Positions 1-16,731 of a DNA stretch of 64,000 bases are shown piece by piece. The number at the start of each line of letters is the position of its first letter. The stretch's first letter is position 1. A model generated the notes under the pieces. It was given only the letters and a program-made list of their open reading frames with translations, did not search any database and was not told the DNA's origin. Location of the stretch: the NCBI GenBank assembly GCA_943735955.1, contig OX030959.1, forward strand, positions 9,368,915 to 9,432,914. Direction: 5' to 3'. The stretch is from Piscicola geometra. Lineage: Eukaryota > Annelida > Clitellata > Hirudinida > Piscicolidae. The position numbers and the translations under genes are program-made.

Positions 1-3989
<3,989 letters not shown>

Positions 3990-4639
3990 CGATCTGATCT
4001 CTGTAGAGATGAACTAGAGCGAATGCTGTTCTTGTTTGTTAATTAGTGTTAGAAGGCTTCGATAATGACTGAAATGATCCATTACAAACTCTTCCAGAAT
4101 CAACAACGTGTGAGTTCATAGCAGCCACTTATATATCTGCATTAGTCGATGATGTTTAATGATTCACGAGTTTGTGTGCTTGTCTGTTTGTGTCTGTAAT
4201 AGAAGTCGGACATGGACGATTTTTCCTTCTCGGTCCCGTCTCGTTCTCGAAGTTTTTTTCCCGTCCCGTCCCGTTCCTGATGGGCCATCAGAATTTAGAT
4301 TCCCGTCCCGTTCTTGCAACTTGACTTCCGGTCTCGACCCGTTCCTCAAACTTTTTGACCCGGTCCAGAAAAAAAAATGTCTTTTCATTCATTTTCACTG
4401 CCGTGTTCACCGGTCCAAAATTTGCTAGTCCTAAAATTTCTTAAAATTTCTTATTTGAAAGTCAAAGAATATTTTTTAAAGAAAAAAACCCGGTTTAAAT
4501 TTCAATTATTTATTGATATGAAAGTATTAAAGTTAGTCATTGTTTTTGAGTAATTCTATCAAGTGTACTAAATTCATGTTTCTTCGTTTTTATGGATTAA
4601 GTCATATTTATCTGATAGATGTGTTTATTTTTCTTTAAA

Positions 4640-5575
4640 TCACTGTACCTCTGCCCCATCTACTTACTCATATGGTGTTCCTCAAGATTCTATTCTTGGT
4701 CCTTTGTTCTTTATTCTATACGTCTCTGAACTATTATGTCATCTATATCTTCATGTCTATTATCTATTGAAAACTGGTCTAGCTCTATGTCTATATTTAT
4801 ACCTATGTCTATATAAAATTGAATCCTATAAAATTTGAACTTATAGTTTTTGATAAAAATTGTAAACTAATTAATGGTCCATTTAATTTTTCCACTCATA
4901 CTATTGTTCCATCTAATCATATTCGTAGCTTAGGATTTATTTTTGACTCAAAATTAACCTCATCAAACCAAATTCTATCAGTTACTAAATCTTGATATTT
5001 TCATCTCAGACGTATTAGACAATTATTACCTTACTTAGATGACCCTTCTTTAAAGATGTTAGTCTCTGCACTTGTTTTATCTCGAATTGACTATTGTAAT
5101 TCACTCTATTATAATTTACCTGAATCTACTTTAAAACCATCAAATAAAGTATTACATTATGCAGCTAGAGTCGTTAGCCGTACTCCTATTTATCACCACA
5201 TTACACCCTCTCTCATCTTATTACATTGGCTCCCCATCAAATTTAGGATTATATTTAAAATCTGTGTTTTTATGTTTAAATAAAAAAAACTCCCCAGTAT
5301 CCCCAATATACCTCAAATCATTCATATCTCACCCTCATATAAGAAATTTAAGATCATCCACTCAAAATCATTATTTCATCCCTTTTGCTAAACGTTTAGC
5401 ATATATATATTTGGAACTCATTAGCTCCTTATTTAACTACTTCTAAATCATTATTTAATTTTCGTAAGAATCTGAAGACATATCTGTTTAACTAATTTAT
5501 TTACGAGCGCTCTTGAATTTGAGGAAAGAGCTCTATAGAAATTTATTTGATTGATTGGTTGATTGATCAAATTAA
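4640..5575 (+). mobile_element. CR1/L2-like LINE 3' fragment
   Basis: Degenerate reverse-transcriptase reading. GVPQDSILGPLFFILY (about 4675-4720) matches the RT GVPQGSILGPLLF block. Further on, ALVLSRIDYCNSLYYNLPES and AARVVSRTPIYHHITP then LLHWLPIKFRI (5056-5283) match the conserved C-terminal region of CR1/L2-type LINEs. Stops and frameshifts are present. The 3' end has AGAGCTCTATAGAAATTTAT followed by a (TGAT)n tail at about 5545-5570. A 100-base stretch 3' of it (5690-5800) recurs at 8880-8970. Confidence 0.75.
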
Positions 5576-5963
5576 TGAATAAATTGAAAAAATCAAAGTT
5601 CTAGAATTCTTGTTTTTAATATTTTTTAAGCTTGAGTCGTGTGTAGAAGAGTCATTCTCAAGCCTGTTTGTCCTTCATCTGCAGAGCTCATCTGCCTGGT
5701 AAAGTAGCTATAGCCAGTGTGAGCTTGTAAGCTGGTGCTAAATCTGAGGCCCTAGCACTTCTAGATTATTCATGTCTTCTATTTTATATTTCCTACATTG
5801 GCTACAAAATATTAAAAATAATTCATTAGTATCTTCTCATTATTTTTATTTATAATTGTTACTAACTATTATTAGTTTAGGGAGTTAGAACCACGCAGAT
5901 CTTTTAACCTCTATAATAGTTTTAAAAAAAATCATAATAATAATAAAACATTTATATACCCAC

Positions 5964-6184
<221 letters not shown>

Positions 6185-6388
6185 TATGGTTTAATCCAGA
6201 ATCGATTACAGACTTGCGATTTGCAGTGTCTTACTTGTTTTTATAAAGAATGGAAAATCGTATCCAAGACTCCATTTTTTTGAGGAAATGGAATATAAAA
6301 ATATTATCCATCTAAAATATTCATAATAAATACTACGATATTATACTTTCTAGCTATTTGAAAATTGAAAATAGGCTAAAAACGCATG

Positions 6389-7653
6389 CAGTGTTGTTCC
6401 AGTTAACTGTAACTGAAATGGTAAATTAACTGAAAAATATGATTCAGTTAACTGTAACTTTAACTGTAACTGTAATTCAATGCATAACTGTAACTGAAAT
6501 AGAAACTGAAAAACAAGAATACTAACTAAATAGTAACTGAAAAATATCTACTTAAAAAATGGGAAGCGCTACAAGATAAAACATTGGCGGATGCACGTTT
6601 TTGAGCAATAATATTATTAATTTATTTTATTCTTCGAGTCCGATTATATAAATTTAGTGTTTTACATAGTTATTTTTTTTTGACCAGTTGAATTATACAA
6701 ATTTTTATGAAATGCTTAAGGTTAAAGAGGCAGAAAACAAGAAAATGCCGTATGGGCCTATTTTATTTACGAAGCTTCATGCGACAAAAGCGAATGTCAG
6801 GTTTCAGAAGAGGTTGATAATTATACGGAGAAAGTTACCAGGCAACACACTGTAGTCGATAATTATTTACGTATTTACATTTTTAAATATTATTTACTAA
6901 GTTATGAGCATAATTTATAATCCATTTAAATAATTTCAATTAAACAGTCGTAAATATATGCAATTTCTATCATTTGGGTTCAGAGAAAATGATTTCTTTG
7001 ATAAAAGATTTTAAGAACAATGTAGAAGATCGAATTCGTAAAGATCTTCAAACTGGACATCGCTTTGTCATTAGCATGGATTGCTGGACTAAGAAGGGTC
7101 TTACACTTTCATGTCTCGGGATCTCAGCATCCTTTTATAATCCATCAATGCGTCGTGCAATTCAGGTCCTGCTAAATGTTCATTCTGTGTCTCACCCACA
7201 TACAGGAGAAATGTTAGCACTTAAATTATTGAGTACCCTAGATTATTAGCTTCCTTTGCGCAAAAAATTGTTTCAGCTCCCGCTTCCCAAGCGTATGTTG
7301 AAAGGGTGTTTCAAGTGTGCGGAGATCTAACTGCAGGGGAAAAATCGCCTCAGCAAAAATCTGTAATTGAAGACATTTATGAAAATAAACAGCATATATT
7401 ATGAATAATATATTTTTAAACCTTTTAAATAATTTGATCTTTAAACATTAATTTGGGCTGTATTCTAAATAAAAAATCATTTTTTCTCCATCTTGATTAA
7501 CTGTAACTGTAACTAACAAAAATAACTGAAACTGAAACAGTAACTGAAAAATTAAAATTTGCATAACTGTAACTTGAATAGTAACAGAAAAGTTAAATTA
7601 TTCATAACTTAGACTTGAACTTGAACTGAAAAATTCTAACTGGAAAATCACTG
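6389..7653 (+). mobile_element. hAT element, 1265 bp, with perfect 8-bp target duplication
   Basis: Terminal inverted repeats CAGTGTTGTTCCAGTTA (left) and, reverse-complemented, CAGTGATTTTCCAGTTA (right). Exact target duplication AACGCATG at 6381-6388 and 7654-7661. Subterminal regions hold many AACTGTAACTGAA motifs in both orientations, as is common for hAT transposase binding sites. Nested in the larger hAT at 4200-10000. Its transposase is reduced to remnants. Confidence 0.9.
6974..7375 (+). pseudogene. hAT transposase remnant
   Basis: Two blocks survive. The first, about 6974-7249, contains ISMDCWTKKGLTLSCLGISA (the hAT WT-x-YLGIT region) and HPHTGEMLAL. The second, about 7270-7350, contains SAPASQAYVERVFQVCGDLT, the C-terminal dimerisation domain core (usually SSAPVERVFSxxGxxxT). 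The central part, including most of the catalytic core, is deleted and a stop separates the blocks. Confidence 0.8.
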
Positions 7654-8216
7654 AACGCATGTCTTAAACTTCTTTTACAAATCTCAAATATTAATTCTTT
7701 AGATTTATGTTTTAGTTAGTTCTATCCAGTTTGATTTATTCAGTCATAGGAATATTTAAAAACGTGTTTTTACTTCTCTCGATTTTAGAATACTCAATTT
7801 ATATGAGTTTTTGGCTCTTTTGTTAATTCCAACAATTTCTGTTCTGGTTTCAGCGTCTCGCTGACCATCGCGATTTATTGAGCAACAAGTGAGTAATACA
7901 ATTTTTTTTTTTTCTGAATACATTTCATAGGTAAAAAAAGATAAATCTTAAATATTGGGCTCTTTTTTTCATTTTTCGTATAACTATATATAGTTTTATA
8001 TCATGCACACCATGAAGTTAACACAAATTTTCCGCTTCCAATAAGACTAGGATTAGGTGTCACGAATTTACAGTAGTTTTTGTAGTATTTTTATAATACT
8101 AATTGAAGAATGCATTGAATGAAGAGTATTTTGAGATAAGCATCGTCTAATAATTTATTTCATGAAGCTTCTAAACTAGTAAAATAGCACTGTTTGTCCG
8201 GGACATTAATACACTA

Positions 8217-9804
8217 TCATGATTTGCTTATTAATATCGATTTTTCTACAATACTGAGTTCTTTTAAAATAATTGAAGTTTTAACGTTAAAAAGTAATTG
8301 AATATTAATTAAATTATTTTCACAAACTATTTCATGAAGTAAATTTTTAGTGAAAAATGATAAGTTACGGAGATTTAATTGGCCGTCATTACGGGCGCCA
8401 TTTAAAAAGTTGCTTTTAAATTTCTCATTTACGCAGCGTCGCAGCATATAGTAACAATTTTGTAAAAAAGAAGGAAAAAAGAAAACTAAACAAAAATTAA
8501 ATTAAGAAATTATATATTTTTTTAGATGAGGTTTTATGGCTGTAAGTGTTCACTGATAATCTGAAAAACTATTTGCTCAATTAAAAAAGATTAATACAAT
8601 TATTGTGTTTGAAATTATTTTTATATTCTATAATACATACATGAGTATACATAAAGCGAGTTTTTTTGAAATTGAAAACCTAAATATAGAAAGACACAAA
8701 GTCTAGTCAAATCTGGATTAACCCATATACAATGTATAATACATACACATGCATACACATAATTTTGTTCACTTAGTAAAGGGCGCTATACAAATCATTG
8801 GGGATTGATTGATTGATAAATGAATAAACATTAGAAAAATAATAAGTATAAAAAATTCAAATAAATTTTTTTACATTCATTGGGAGCTTGCAAGCTTTTT
8901 ACTGGTGCTCAATCTGAAGCCCTAACACTTCTTCCTCCAGATTATTCATGTCTTCTATTTGATATTTCTTAATTAATTAGTCTCTTCATAGTATTTGTTA
9001 TTTAAAATTGTTTCTATAAATTATTTTACATTAATTCAACGGACATACTTTCTTTATAATTTTCCCTTTTTTTGGGACGTAATTGTGAATATTTGTTCAA
9101 TTCATCCTCTTCTGAATTTTTGTTGTTGTTCATTATTACTAATTCTTCAATAATGTTAGAAAAATGTTTTTTAACAATATTCTTATTCTCCACAACTGCA
9201 AATATAAAATCATTCGTATAATTTGATAGTATAATAATTTTATTATAATTTTTACATTATAAAAACAAACATAATAGGTCTAAATAACCATCATTTGTTT
9301 TTTTTTCTCAAAGGCACTGCAGCTTGGTCTGGCTGTACAAAATAGAATTAAATTTTCTCTAATGAAAGTCTTGGTATTTATTTCTTTTCTATCCCAAACT
9401 TTTTTCCTATTATTCTTTCATACTGGGGATGCAACAGACATGCTGTCATATGAATAAGATCAATGGCATCTTTTCTTTTGTCGAAATGATCAACTGAGCA
9501 ATCATTTAGAAATTAATCATTATAATTCAAAGTATTAATTTATGAAATTAAAATTATATAACTGACCATTTTGATTTCATCTGAAAAGTTTTCATCATCA
9601 CCCAATTGTTCTAATCTCCCTAATCTTTGGACTCATCATAACAACTTCAAATGTAGTGTTGGAAATTTTGATATTGGTAATGGTGGCTTCGTTATACATT
9701 TCCATTGCATTTATTACTTGTTTTAAGTACGGAGTATCGATGAAATAAAGATTTCCATACTTAGAAGTTTGCTGAAAAATCATTGTTAAAGAATCCAATC
9801 CCAA
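8217..9804 (-). pseudogene. Degenerate transposase of the outer hAT element
   Basis: Minus-strand fragments in different frames: a 68-codon piece at 9804-9598 (LTMIFQQTSKYGNLYFIDTP), a piece at about 9490-9400 reading LIHMTACLLHPQYERIIGKK, similar in position and style to the LLDPRFK block of hAT transposases, then VKKHFSNIIEELVIMNNN with an acidic stretch near 9180-9030, and a 76-codon open piece at 8447-8217. Assignment rests on element structure plus weak motif likeness. Confidence 0.45.
8764..8818 (+). mobile_element. SINE 3' tail (GGGCGCTATACAAAT...TGAT)
   Basis: Short copy of a repeated tail, CACTTAGTAAAGGGCGCTAT followed by ACAAATCATT and a TGATTGATTGAT tract. The same tail occurs at 45068 and 46791. 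It resembles the 3' tail shared by many SINE/LINE pairs in marine invertebrates (family knowledge). Confidence 0.65.
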
Positions 9805-10002
9805 TAACTGTTATTACCGTTTTTCCCGTTCCCGATTTAAAAGTTGATTCCCGTTCCCGATTTGAATGTTGATTCCCGTTCCCGTCCCGGAAACCTATTC
9901 CCGCTTCCCGACTTTTCCCGTCCCTAAATTAATTTTCCTTCCCGTTCCCGCGGGAGTCCCGCGGGTACCCGGTCAGATCGGGTACCCGGTCCGATCTCTA
10001 GT

Positions 10003-12078
10003 CTGTAGAAAGTGCCGTGGCTGAAAAACGCAGATGTTTCAAGGCATGGAAAGATGGTGGCAGCCGTTCAGATTACAACGCTGCAAAACGTGCCTGCAAA
10101 CAAGCTGTCCAGATCGCTATGTGTGCTGCAGAGAAAAAAGTTTTCAGTTCCATCAACCCGAAAACAGCAGAAGTCTTTCGTCTCGCTCAATAGATGCGAC
10201 GAGAAAATCAAGACATAATCGGAGAGCTGCCAGTAAGAAATGATGCTGGCGAAATGTCATTGAGTGAGAACTCAAAGAAAGTGGCCTATGAGGAGCACTA
10301 TGAGCGTCTTCTGAACCTAGACTTCCCATGGTGCCCTGAGGATCTGCCGGTGGAAGAGCCAGTTGAAGGACCAAGTGTGCCGATCACCACAGTAATGATC
10401 ATGAAAGCCATTGCAAAAATGAGTAATGGCAAGGCAGCTGGTCTGTCCGGCATTGTTGCTGAGATGCTCAAGTCTGCTGGTCTACAGGGTGCCATCCTAG
10501 TACGTGATCTTGTTGAGTGCATCATCTCAGAAGGGAAGATCCCCACTGAATGGAAAGAGTTTCATTGTGAACCTCTACAAGGGGAAAGGAGATGCTCTCG
10601 ACAGGAACAACTACAGGGGCTTGAAACTGATAGAGCAAGTACTCAAAGTACTGGAGCGCGTTATAGAAGACCTGATCAGGATCCGTGCGAAGATTGACAA
10701 GATGCAGTTTGGCTTCATGCCAGGGCGTGGAACAACAGATGCCATCTTCATCATCCGTCAGATCCAGGAAAAGTACCGGGCTGCCAACAAACCACTCTAT
10801 TTAGCTTTCGTCGACCTTGAGAAGGCGTTTGACCGTGTCCCAAGGAAGGTGATATGGTGGGCATTACGTAAACTCAGTATCGAGGAGTAGCTGGTGAGAG
10901 TGGTGCAGTCTATGTATTCGGAGGTGAAAAGCAAGGTAAGGGTTGGTGAAGCTTTCAGTGACGAGTTCGAAGTGGGTGTCGAGGTGCATCAAGGTTCTGT
11001 CATAAGCCCTCTATTATTCATCATCGTGCTAGAAGCGTTATCTATTGAGTTTCGCACTGGATGTCCATGGGAGCTGTTGTACGCAGATAGTTTTGTAGCC
11101 ATAGCTGAATCACTGGACGAGCTGATTCTTAAGGTCAAGATATGGAAGAATGGAATGGAGAAAAAGGGCTTAAAAGTTAATATGGGGAAAACAAAAGTTT
11201 TAGTATCTGGTGCGAATCTAGAGCTGACCAAGAAATCGGGAAAGTACCCATGTGCAGTCTGCCTTAAAGGAACGGGCAAAAACTCTATTCTATGCAGCGG
11301 TTGCTCATCCTGGGTGCACAAGAGATGCTCAGGCATTAAAGGTTCCCTCCGCTCAGACCCAAATTACAAGTGTGCCCGCTGTCAAGGCACAGCTCGACCG
11401 ATAGATGGAAGACCAATTGTGGAAGTTCTTGTTGATGAAGACAAACTTGAAGTCGTTCCTGAATTCTGCTACTTAGGTGACATGCTGTCTGCAGGTGAAG
11501 GCTGTGAGGATGCTGCAATAACCCGATGCAAGTGTGCGTGGGGAAAATTTCGTCAACTTCTTCCTCTACTGACAAACAGACACCTTCCACTTCCAACCAG
11601 AAGTCGTGTGTACACTTCATGTGTGAGGAGTACAATTTTACACGCCTCAAGACTTGGGCTGTCACCACAGAAACAATCAACCGCCTCCAACGCAACAACC
11701 GGGCCATGATCCGTTGGATGTGCAACATCAAATCAAAAGACCTCATTAGTTCAGATGAGCTCCAAAAAATGATGGGAATCTAGGATATTGGTGCTGTACT
11801 GCAAACGAGAAGAATGAGGTGGTTTGGGCATGTGGAACGTGGTGGTGGATGGATCAACAAGGTTAGAAGAATGGAGGTTTCTGGAACAAAACGACCAGGC
11901 AGGCCAAAGAAGACGTGGGAAGAGGTGGTACAGAAAGACCTCAAAAACCTGGGGGCACGCAGCACTGATGCCCATGATAGAAAGGAGTGGAGAGAGAGAT
12001 TGAGACTTTTCAGACAGGCCCCACCCTCGGGAGAGGAAAAGTTGGCCTGTTTAACAAAAACCAGGAGATGATGATAAT
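10003..12078 (+). mobile_element. Non-LTR retrotransposon (LINE), frameshifted, inactive
   Basis: 5'-truncated LINE ORF2 reading through four frames. From about 10010 it reads EKRRCFKAWKDGG then a stop near 10192. Reverse transcriptase blocks follow: YKGKGDALDRNNYRGLKL, FGFMPGRGTTDAIFIIRQ, LAFVDLEKAFDRVPRKV (10560-10870), a TAG after SIEE at 10888, then HQGSVISPLLFIIVLEAL and YADS where the family has catalytic YADD (about 11070). After the thumb comes a Cys/His knuckle (CAVCLKG...CSGCSSWVHKRC...CARC, about 11250-11385). The 3' region ends [17 protein letters not shown] and LACLTKTRR, with a GATGATGATAAT tail. Two frameshifts, two stops and the YADS change mean it is not functional. Confidence 0.88.
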
Positions 12079-12383
12079 TAAAATTAATAAAATTATATAA
12101 AAAGTTTTTTTCAATGAAAATCCCTTCTTGAAGAATTTTTATCCTTAAGACTTTTTATCCGTAAGATTTTTTATCCGTTTACCTCGATAAGTAAAGGTTT
12201 TTAATTGTATTATCTCAAACAAATTTCGAATTGAAAGAACAATAGTAAAGGATTATTCACCCTCAGCATTGCCATCATAAATATCTTACAAACAGCAAGT
12301 ATACTATATCTATGATTGCCATAATCTTTATCAGCTTCATCATCATCGTCATCATCTTAAAATCATAAAAAGTGTTACAAGAT
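12079..12383. other. AT-rich interval, no gene seen
   Basis: Sequence between the LINE tail and the in-frame stop after the last DONSON exon found. It is AT-rich with a few TCATCATCATCGTC repeats and no recognisable exon. The missing end of DONSON was looked for here and not found. Confidence 0.5.
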
Positions 12384-15300
12384 TTATGCAAAATAAAACC
12401 CATCTTTGTAGCTAACCTGTCTGACCCCTTTTTGCCACTCCACATCATCATGAGTACCATCCGTGTCACCCCCACCACCATTACCAGTAGAACCCAGTTC
12501 AACAAAATCAAAAGCAGCAGTATTTGATGACGAGTGTAGAGTAGCACTGAAGTGGTTGCTGAAGTCGGCGACCACACGACACATGCCTGCGGACGTCATG
12601 ACGGGGCCTGCCACCTCGAAACACCACCTCTTCTCAGCACCGCAGCCCACTTGCCCCTTGTTTGATAACTGAGTTGAGTGAGAAAATGGCAAGTTATCCG
12701 ATATTGAATTCAAATACTTTTTAAAAACAATACTTAATTGTATTCATTATAAATCCGACCAATCGATAAACAAAGCAACAAGTAACAACAACTTTGAGTT
12801 TGTGGATAGTTGATGCGTGGAAGGGCGAGAGGGAGACGATGGTGGGTGGTATGCAGGCGAGCACTCCCACTGATGACGTCATTGAGGAGTTGTTGATGAT
12901 GAAGTTCAAGAAAGCATTCACTTCGCAAAGACCTGTGTGTGTGTGTGTGTGTGTGTTTGTTTGTTGGTATCTGTATGTTAGTGTGCATGTGCACAAAAGC
13001 GCAATCATCATCACCTTCGACTAGGATGGTCGACTCAGGCCTGTAATCAATCCTCTTGTAATCTCCTGCCCCTCCTGACGACGTCCCTGCTGTCTTCTCC
13101 TTGCTCAGCCTGAAAGTCATCGACACCACACCATCGGTCAAGGTGATGACGCAAGCATTCATCAAGCACATGCACTCACCCTTCGTCCACTTTGATGCTC
13201 TTGTTGATGCCCAGCCTCCGCAACCAAACCTCGCCATCATCACTATCTTCGCCATCATCATCACCATCTTCGCCATCATCATCACTACCTTCCTCATCAT
13301 CCCTCTTCTTATCCTCTTCCTCTTTCAAATCATTTTGGCTTTTTTTAATATTTGAAACATTAACACTACCATCTACAGCGTGTTCCTTGCAGTTATCATC
13401 TCCAGCACCGATATCATCATCAGCACCGACATTGTTCTCTGTAGTTGTGGATGCCTTTTTGTGCAATGGCATGCTAAAAAGAATTCCTGTAGTGGTGGTG
13501 GTTGAGGGTGGTGGTGGTGGTTGAGGGTAGTGGTGGTGGTTGAGGGTGGTGGTAGTGGTTGAGGATGGTGGTAGTGGTTGAGGGTGGTGATAGTGGTTGA
13601 GGGTGGTGGTAGTGGTTGAGGGTGGTGGTTGAGGGTGGTGGTAGAGAAAGTGGCAGTGGTTGAGGGTGGTGGTAGTGGTTGAGGGTAGTGGTGGTGGTTG
13701 AGTGTGGTGGTAGTGGTTGAGGGTGGTGGTGGTGGTTGAGTGTGGTAGTAGTGGTTGAGGGTAGTGGTAGTAGTTGAGTGGAGTGGTGGTGGTTGAGAGT
13801 GGTGAAAGGGAAAGTGGTAGTAGTTGAGGGTGGTGGTAGTGGTTGAGGGTGATGGCAGTGGTTGAGGGTAGTGGTTGAGGGTGGTGGTAGTGGTTGAGGG
13901 TAGTGGTAGTGGTTGAGTGTGGTGGTAGTGGTTGAGTGTGGTGGTAGTGGTTGAGTGTAGTGGTAGTGGTTGAAGGTGGTGGTAGAGAAAGTGGTAGTGG
14001 TTGAAGGTGGTGGTGGTAGTTGAGGGTGGTGGTAGTGGTGGTGGTTGAGGGTGGTGGCAGTGGTTAAAAGTGGTGTTGGAAAAAGGGGTTGAGTGTGATT
14101 GTGGTGGTGGGTTGATGAGTATGATGGTGGAGTAGTACTTTTAAATTTGAAAAGGCAACAGATTTTATCAGTAATTTCAGTGCCAGATTAAGACCTATAA
14201 AAATAATAAATCTAACTTTAAGCCCTCATCACCTTTACCACCCTTCATATCCCTTCTCTTACCCACTCTTTCCCCCCTATCCACCATCCTTACCAACACC
14301 TCCCTCCCCTACCATCTCCATCCAATCACCTACCCTCCTTCTCGAGAGCTCTCCTGAAACCTTTAGTAGTGGGGGTCACCATGGCGACTAATGCATCCTT
14401 CCTCTCAGCCTCATCAGCCTTATTGGCACAGCGCTTGAAGACGACGATGGTGCAGTGGTGACAGCACACGTACAAGCGCTCACTGCAGCCCTGTCGGAGC
14501 ATCTGGAAGCATGACAGCATGCTCTTGCACCTGTGGCACCAGCAGAAAAGTGTGCTTCAATGGATTTTGAGTTTGCTTGTGAGTGGATGAGTTTGGATGA
14601 GGGATGTTGTATTATCAACCTATCACCATGTCACACCCTTCGCATTACCACCCAACACACTACACTAAACAGCCAAAGCACACAAACATATGATAAAACA
14701 GTTTACCACACCCCTACACCATCGCCACACAACCACACCATCATAAGAAGACCACACCACACCAGACTCTGACCACTCCTGGTGAAGGACATGGGCAGCT
14801 TCCTTCGACAAATGCAAGCCCTCTTGACCTCTGCAAGGTCATCAGAGTCATAGTAACAGAATGCCTCGCAATGCTTTGTTATGAGGAGTAAATGCACTGC
14901 AGATGAGTTTTATTGAAGCATGGGCACTTTTGGAGCGCCAGGTGAATTGTGCTCGAGGAGCAGTATTGCAGCCTTGAAAGGATAGAAAGTAGGTCAAGAC
15001 AATGAAGTCAACGAATGAGCAACTTGTGAGAGGCGTTGAAGCGAGGAAAAGTCGCCGTCCACGGAAAAGAGGGGAAGGTGTGGTAGTAGAGGTGGCTGTG
15101 CAGACGGATAGGTGGCTTGGCGTCAGTTGTGCTACCACCACCTCCACCAAAGCACTCTGTGAAGTGCAGTCTCAGCGCCTCTGCCTCCTCACTCTCCTGC
15201 ACCGCCCAAAAAGATCATCATCATCATCAATAATAATATTTAAATCTCCATCCAATCCCCCATACGATCAAATGACAGAGCAATATAGAAGGTGTTGATG

Positions 15301-16209
15301 GTGATGAGGAGGACCTTGAGGGTGAAGAGGCAGGCAGGCAAGGGCTGTGCCACACTGAACCTCACTCTTGCCTTCAAACTCAATTCATTGGGAGGGTGTT
15401 TCATGGTGGAAGCGTGAATGGTGGGCTGGTGCGTGGTGGAAGAAGGGTTTGCAGTGAGTGCATTCTTTTGGAATGTGGTGCTGTCAACCTTGTAGAAAAG
15501 AAAGATGTTGTTGAGAGATTAGATGAATATTTAAAAGTTCAACTAAATAGGAGAAACAGAAAGTGATAAAAAAATAATTAAACTATAAAAACTTAAAAAG
15601 CATTAAGTAACTGCGGCTAGTATCCTTTCCATATTATATTGGTGCAATCGAATCATTTTTGGGATTACTTTCTGCTGAGATGATACCCTCATGATGACTG
15701 CATCATATTCTTCACTGTGCTCACCCAACTGTAGGACACACAAAGGTTGAAACATATCATTCATGAGTAGGGTATTTAGAAGAACAAAAGTGAGTAGATT
15801 GCTTGAGGCCTGCTTGACGCGCTGAACAGAAACCCACCTGACCAGAGCTGTGGTCATAATCCTTGAAGCCCTCAAAAACATGGTGGTCAGACAGACGATT
15901 GCTGACTGTCGTTGAGTTATCTTCAGCCTCTTCACTAACACTGTTAGTATCTGTCCTAACACTACCTTCATCATTATCAATCTTAACTTTCTTACTAGAC
16001 TGTTGCGAAGGCAGTGGATCAGCAGACGAGCTGTCACAAGAAAAAGGATTCTTACGCTTTCTCTGCTGCGATTTAGGCTTTATGGTGTCAATCTTATGAA
16101 GTGGTGTGATGTCGTAAGTTGTTGAAGGTGTTCTTTTACCTAACTTGCAAAATCTTTTTTTCATCACATCATCAGGCTTCATCCACACGTAATTCTCACT
16201 TTCACTCAT
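12384..16209 (-). CDS. DONSON: DONSON (replisome/replication-fork protein), nine exons, C-terminus not found
   Basis: DONSON/Humpty dumpty acts in CMG helicase assembly and fork protection in the nucleus. Phase-consistent minus-strand exons: 16209-15838, 15488-15315, 15196-15024, 14972-14928, 14530-14334, 13486-13180, 13109-13015, 12932-12793 and 12668-12417. Matches to the human protein as I recall it, in order: SLKARVRFSVAQP; FPSFPWTATFPRF; the core MLRQGC..LYVCCHHCTIVVFKR then VTPTTKGFRRALEKEG (human SPTTRGLREAMRNEG); EGILFSMPL; an Asp/Glu tract then WLRRLGI; DYRPESTILVEG (human DHRPESVVLVKG); VNAFLNFIINNSS; and FEVAGPVM..SATLHSS. The start has an upstream AT-rich leader without another ATG in frame. 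About 585 codons are accounted for. The last ~55 residues expected from human are absent; unspliced reading of exon 9 ends at a TAA at 12384. Confidence 0.85.
12937..12962. repeat. (GT)n tract touching a DONSON splice acceptor
   Basis: On the transcribed (minus) strand this is (CA)n, ending in CACACAG immediately before DONSON exon 8 (12932). The dinucleotide repeat itself therefore supplies the acceptor AG. Confidence 0.8.
13487..14075. repeat. Degenerate GTGGTGGTTGAGG minisatellite in a DONSON intron
   Basis: About 590 bases built from GTGGTAGTGGTTGAGG-type units of roughly 15-18 bases, with variants (AGTGTG, GAGAAAGTGG). It fills the intron between DONSON exons 5 and 6 and directly touches the exon 6 acceptor: the minus strand reads CAACCACCACTACAG before exon 6 at 13486. 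Confidence 0.85.
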
Positions 16210-16731
16210 TATAAACTTTATGTATATATTTTTGAAATATATAGAAACTCGTTAAAAAGTGCAATAACCTAGAATTTCATGTAGGCCCTAAATTTTCGCC
16301 CGAATACAATAAAGCTAACAATCCATCTTAAAAATTAATGATAAATACATTTTAGAAACCAAAATTTTTATTAAAGAATTTATTAAAATGTGTTATCTAT
16401 GTAAATACATCAGAAATATAATCAAATAGAATCTTGCACCACAAAATTTAAAAGTAGTCAGTAATAATAGTTTTCAGCGCTTATTTAAAACGATGTCTTG
16501 TTACCGCATTCTGAATTGTCAGTCAAACAGAATCCTTGCTGTAAAAATTATTTGATATGAAAATAATTCAATTTTGTGACATTATAAATTGATTGCTTAA
16601 TAGGATCTAGACAATTGCAATAGATAAGACAATACATTTTTTATTTTATATGTTATAAGAAAAATCAAGAGTTTATAAAACCATTCAAAATCGACAATTT
16701 CACCACAACAGCCTAGTCACTCCGCAATCTC
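16210..16731. other. Intergenic, putative DONSON promoter side
   Basis: AT-rich stretch of about 520 bases between the DONSON start codon (16209) and the stop of the next minus-strand gene (16732). It must hold the DONSON 5'UTR/promoter and the neighbour's 3'UTR. No TATA box or other site stands out. Confidence 0.4.

Noticed and set aside
12937..13355. Plus-strand readings around 13.1-13.5 kb (Ser/Pro-rich)
   Set aside because: They are the antisense of the acidic DONSON exon 6.
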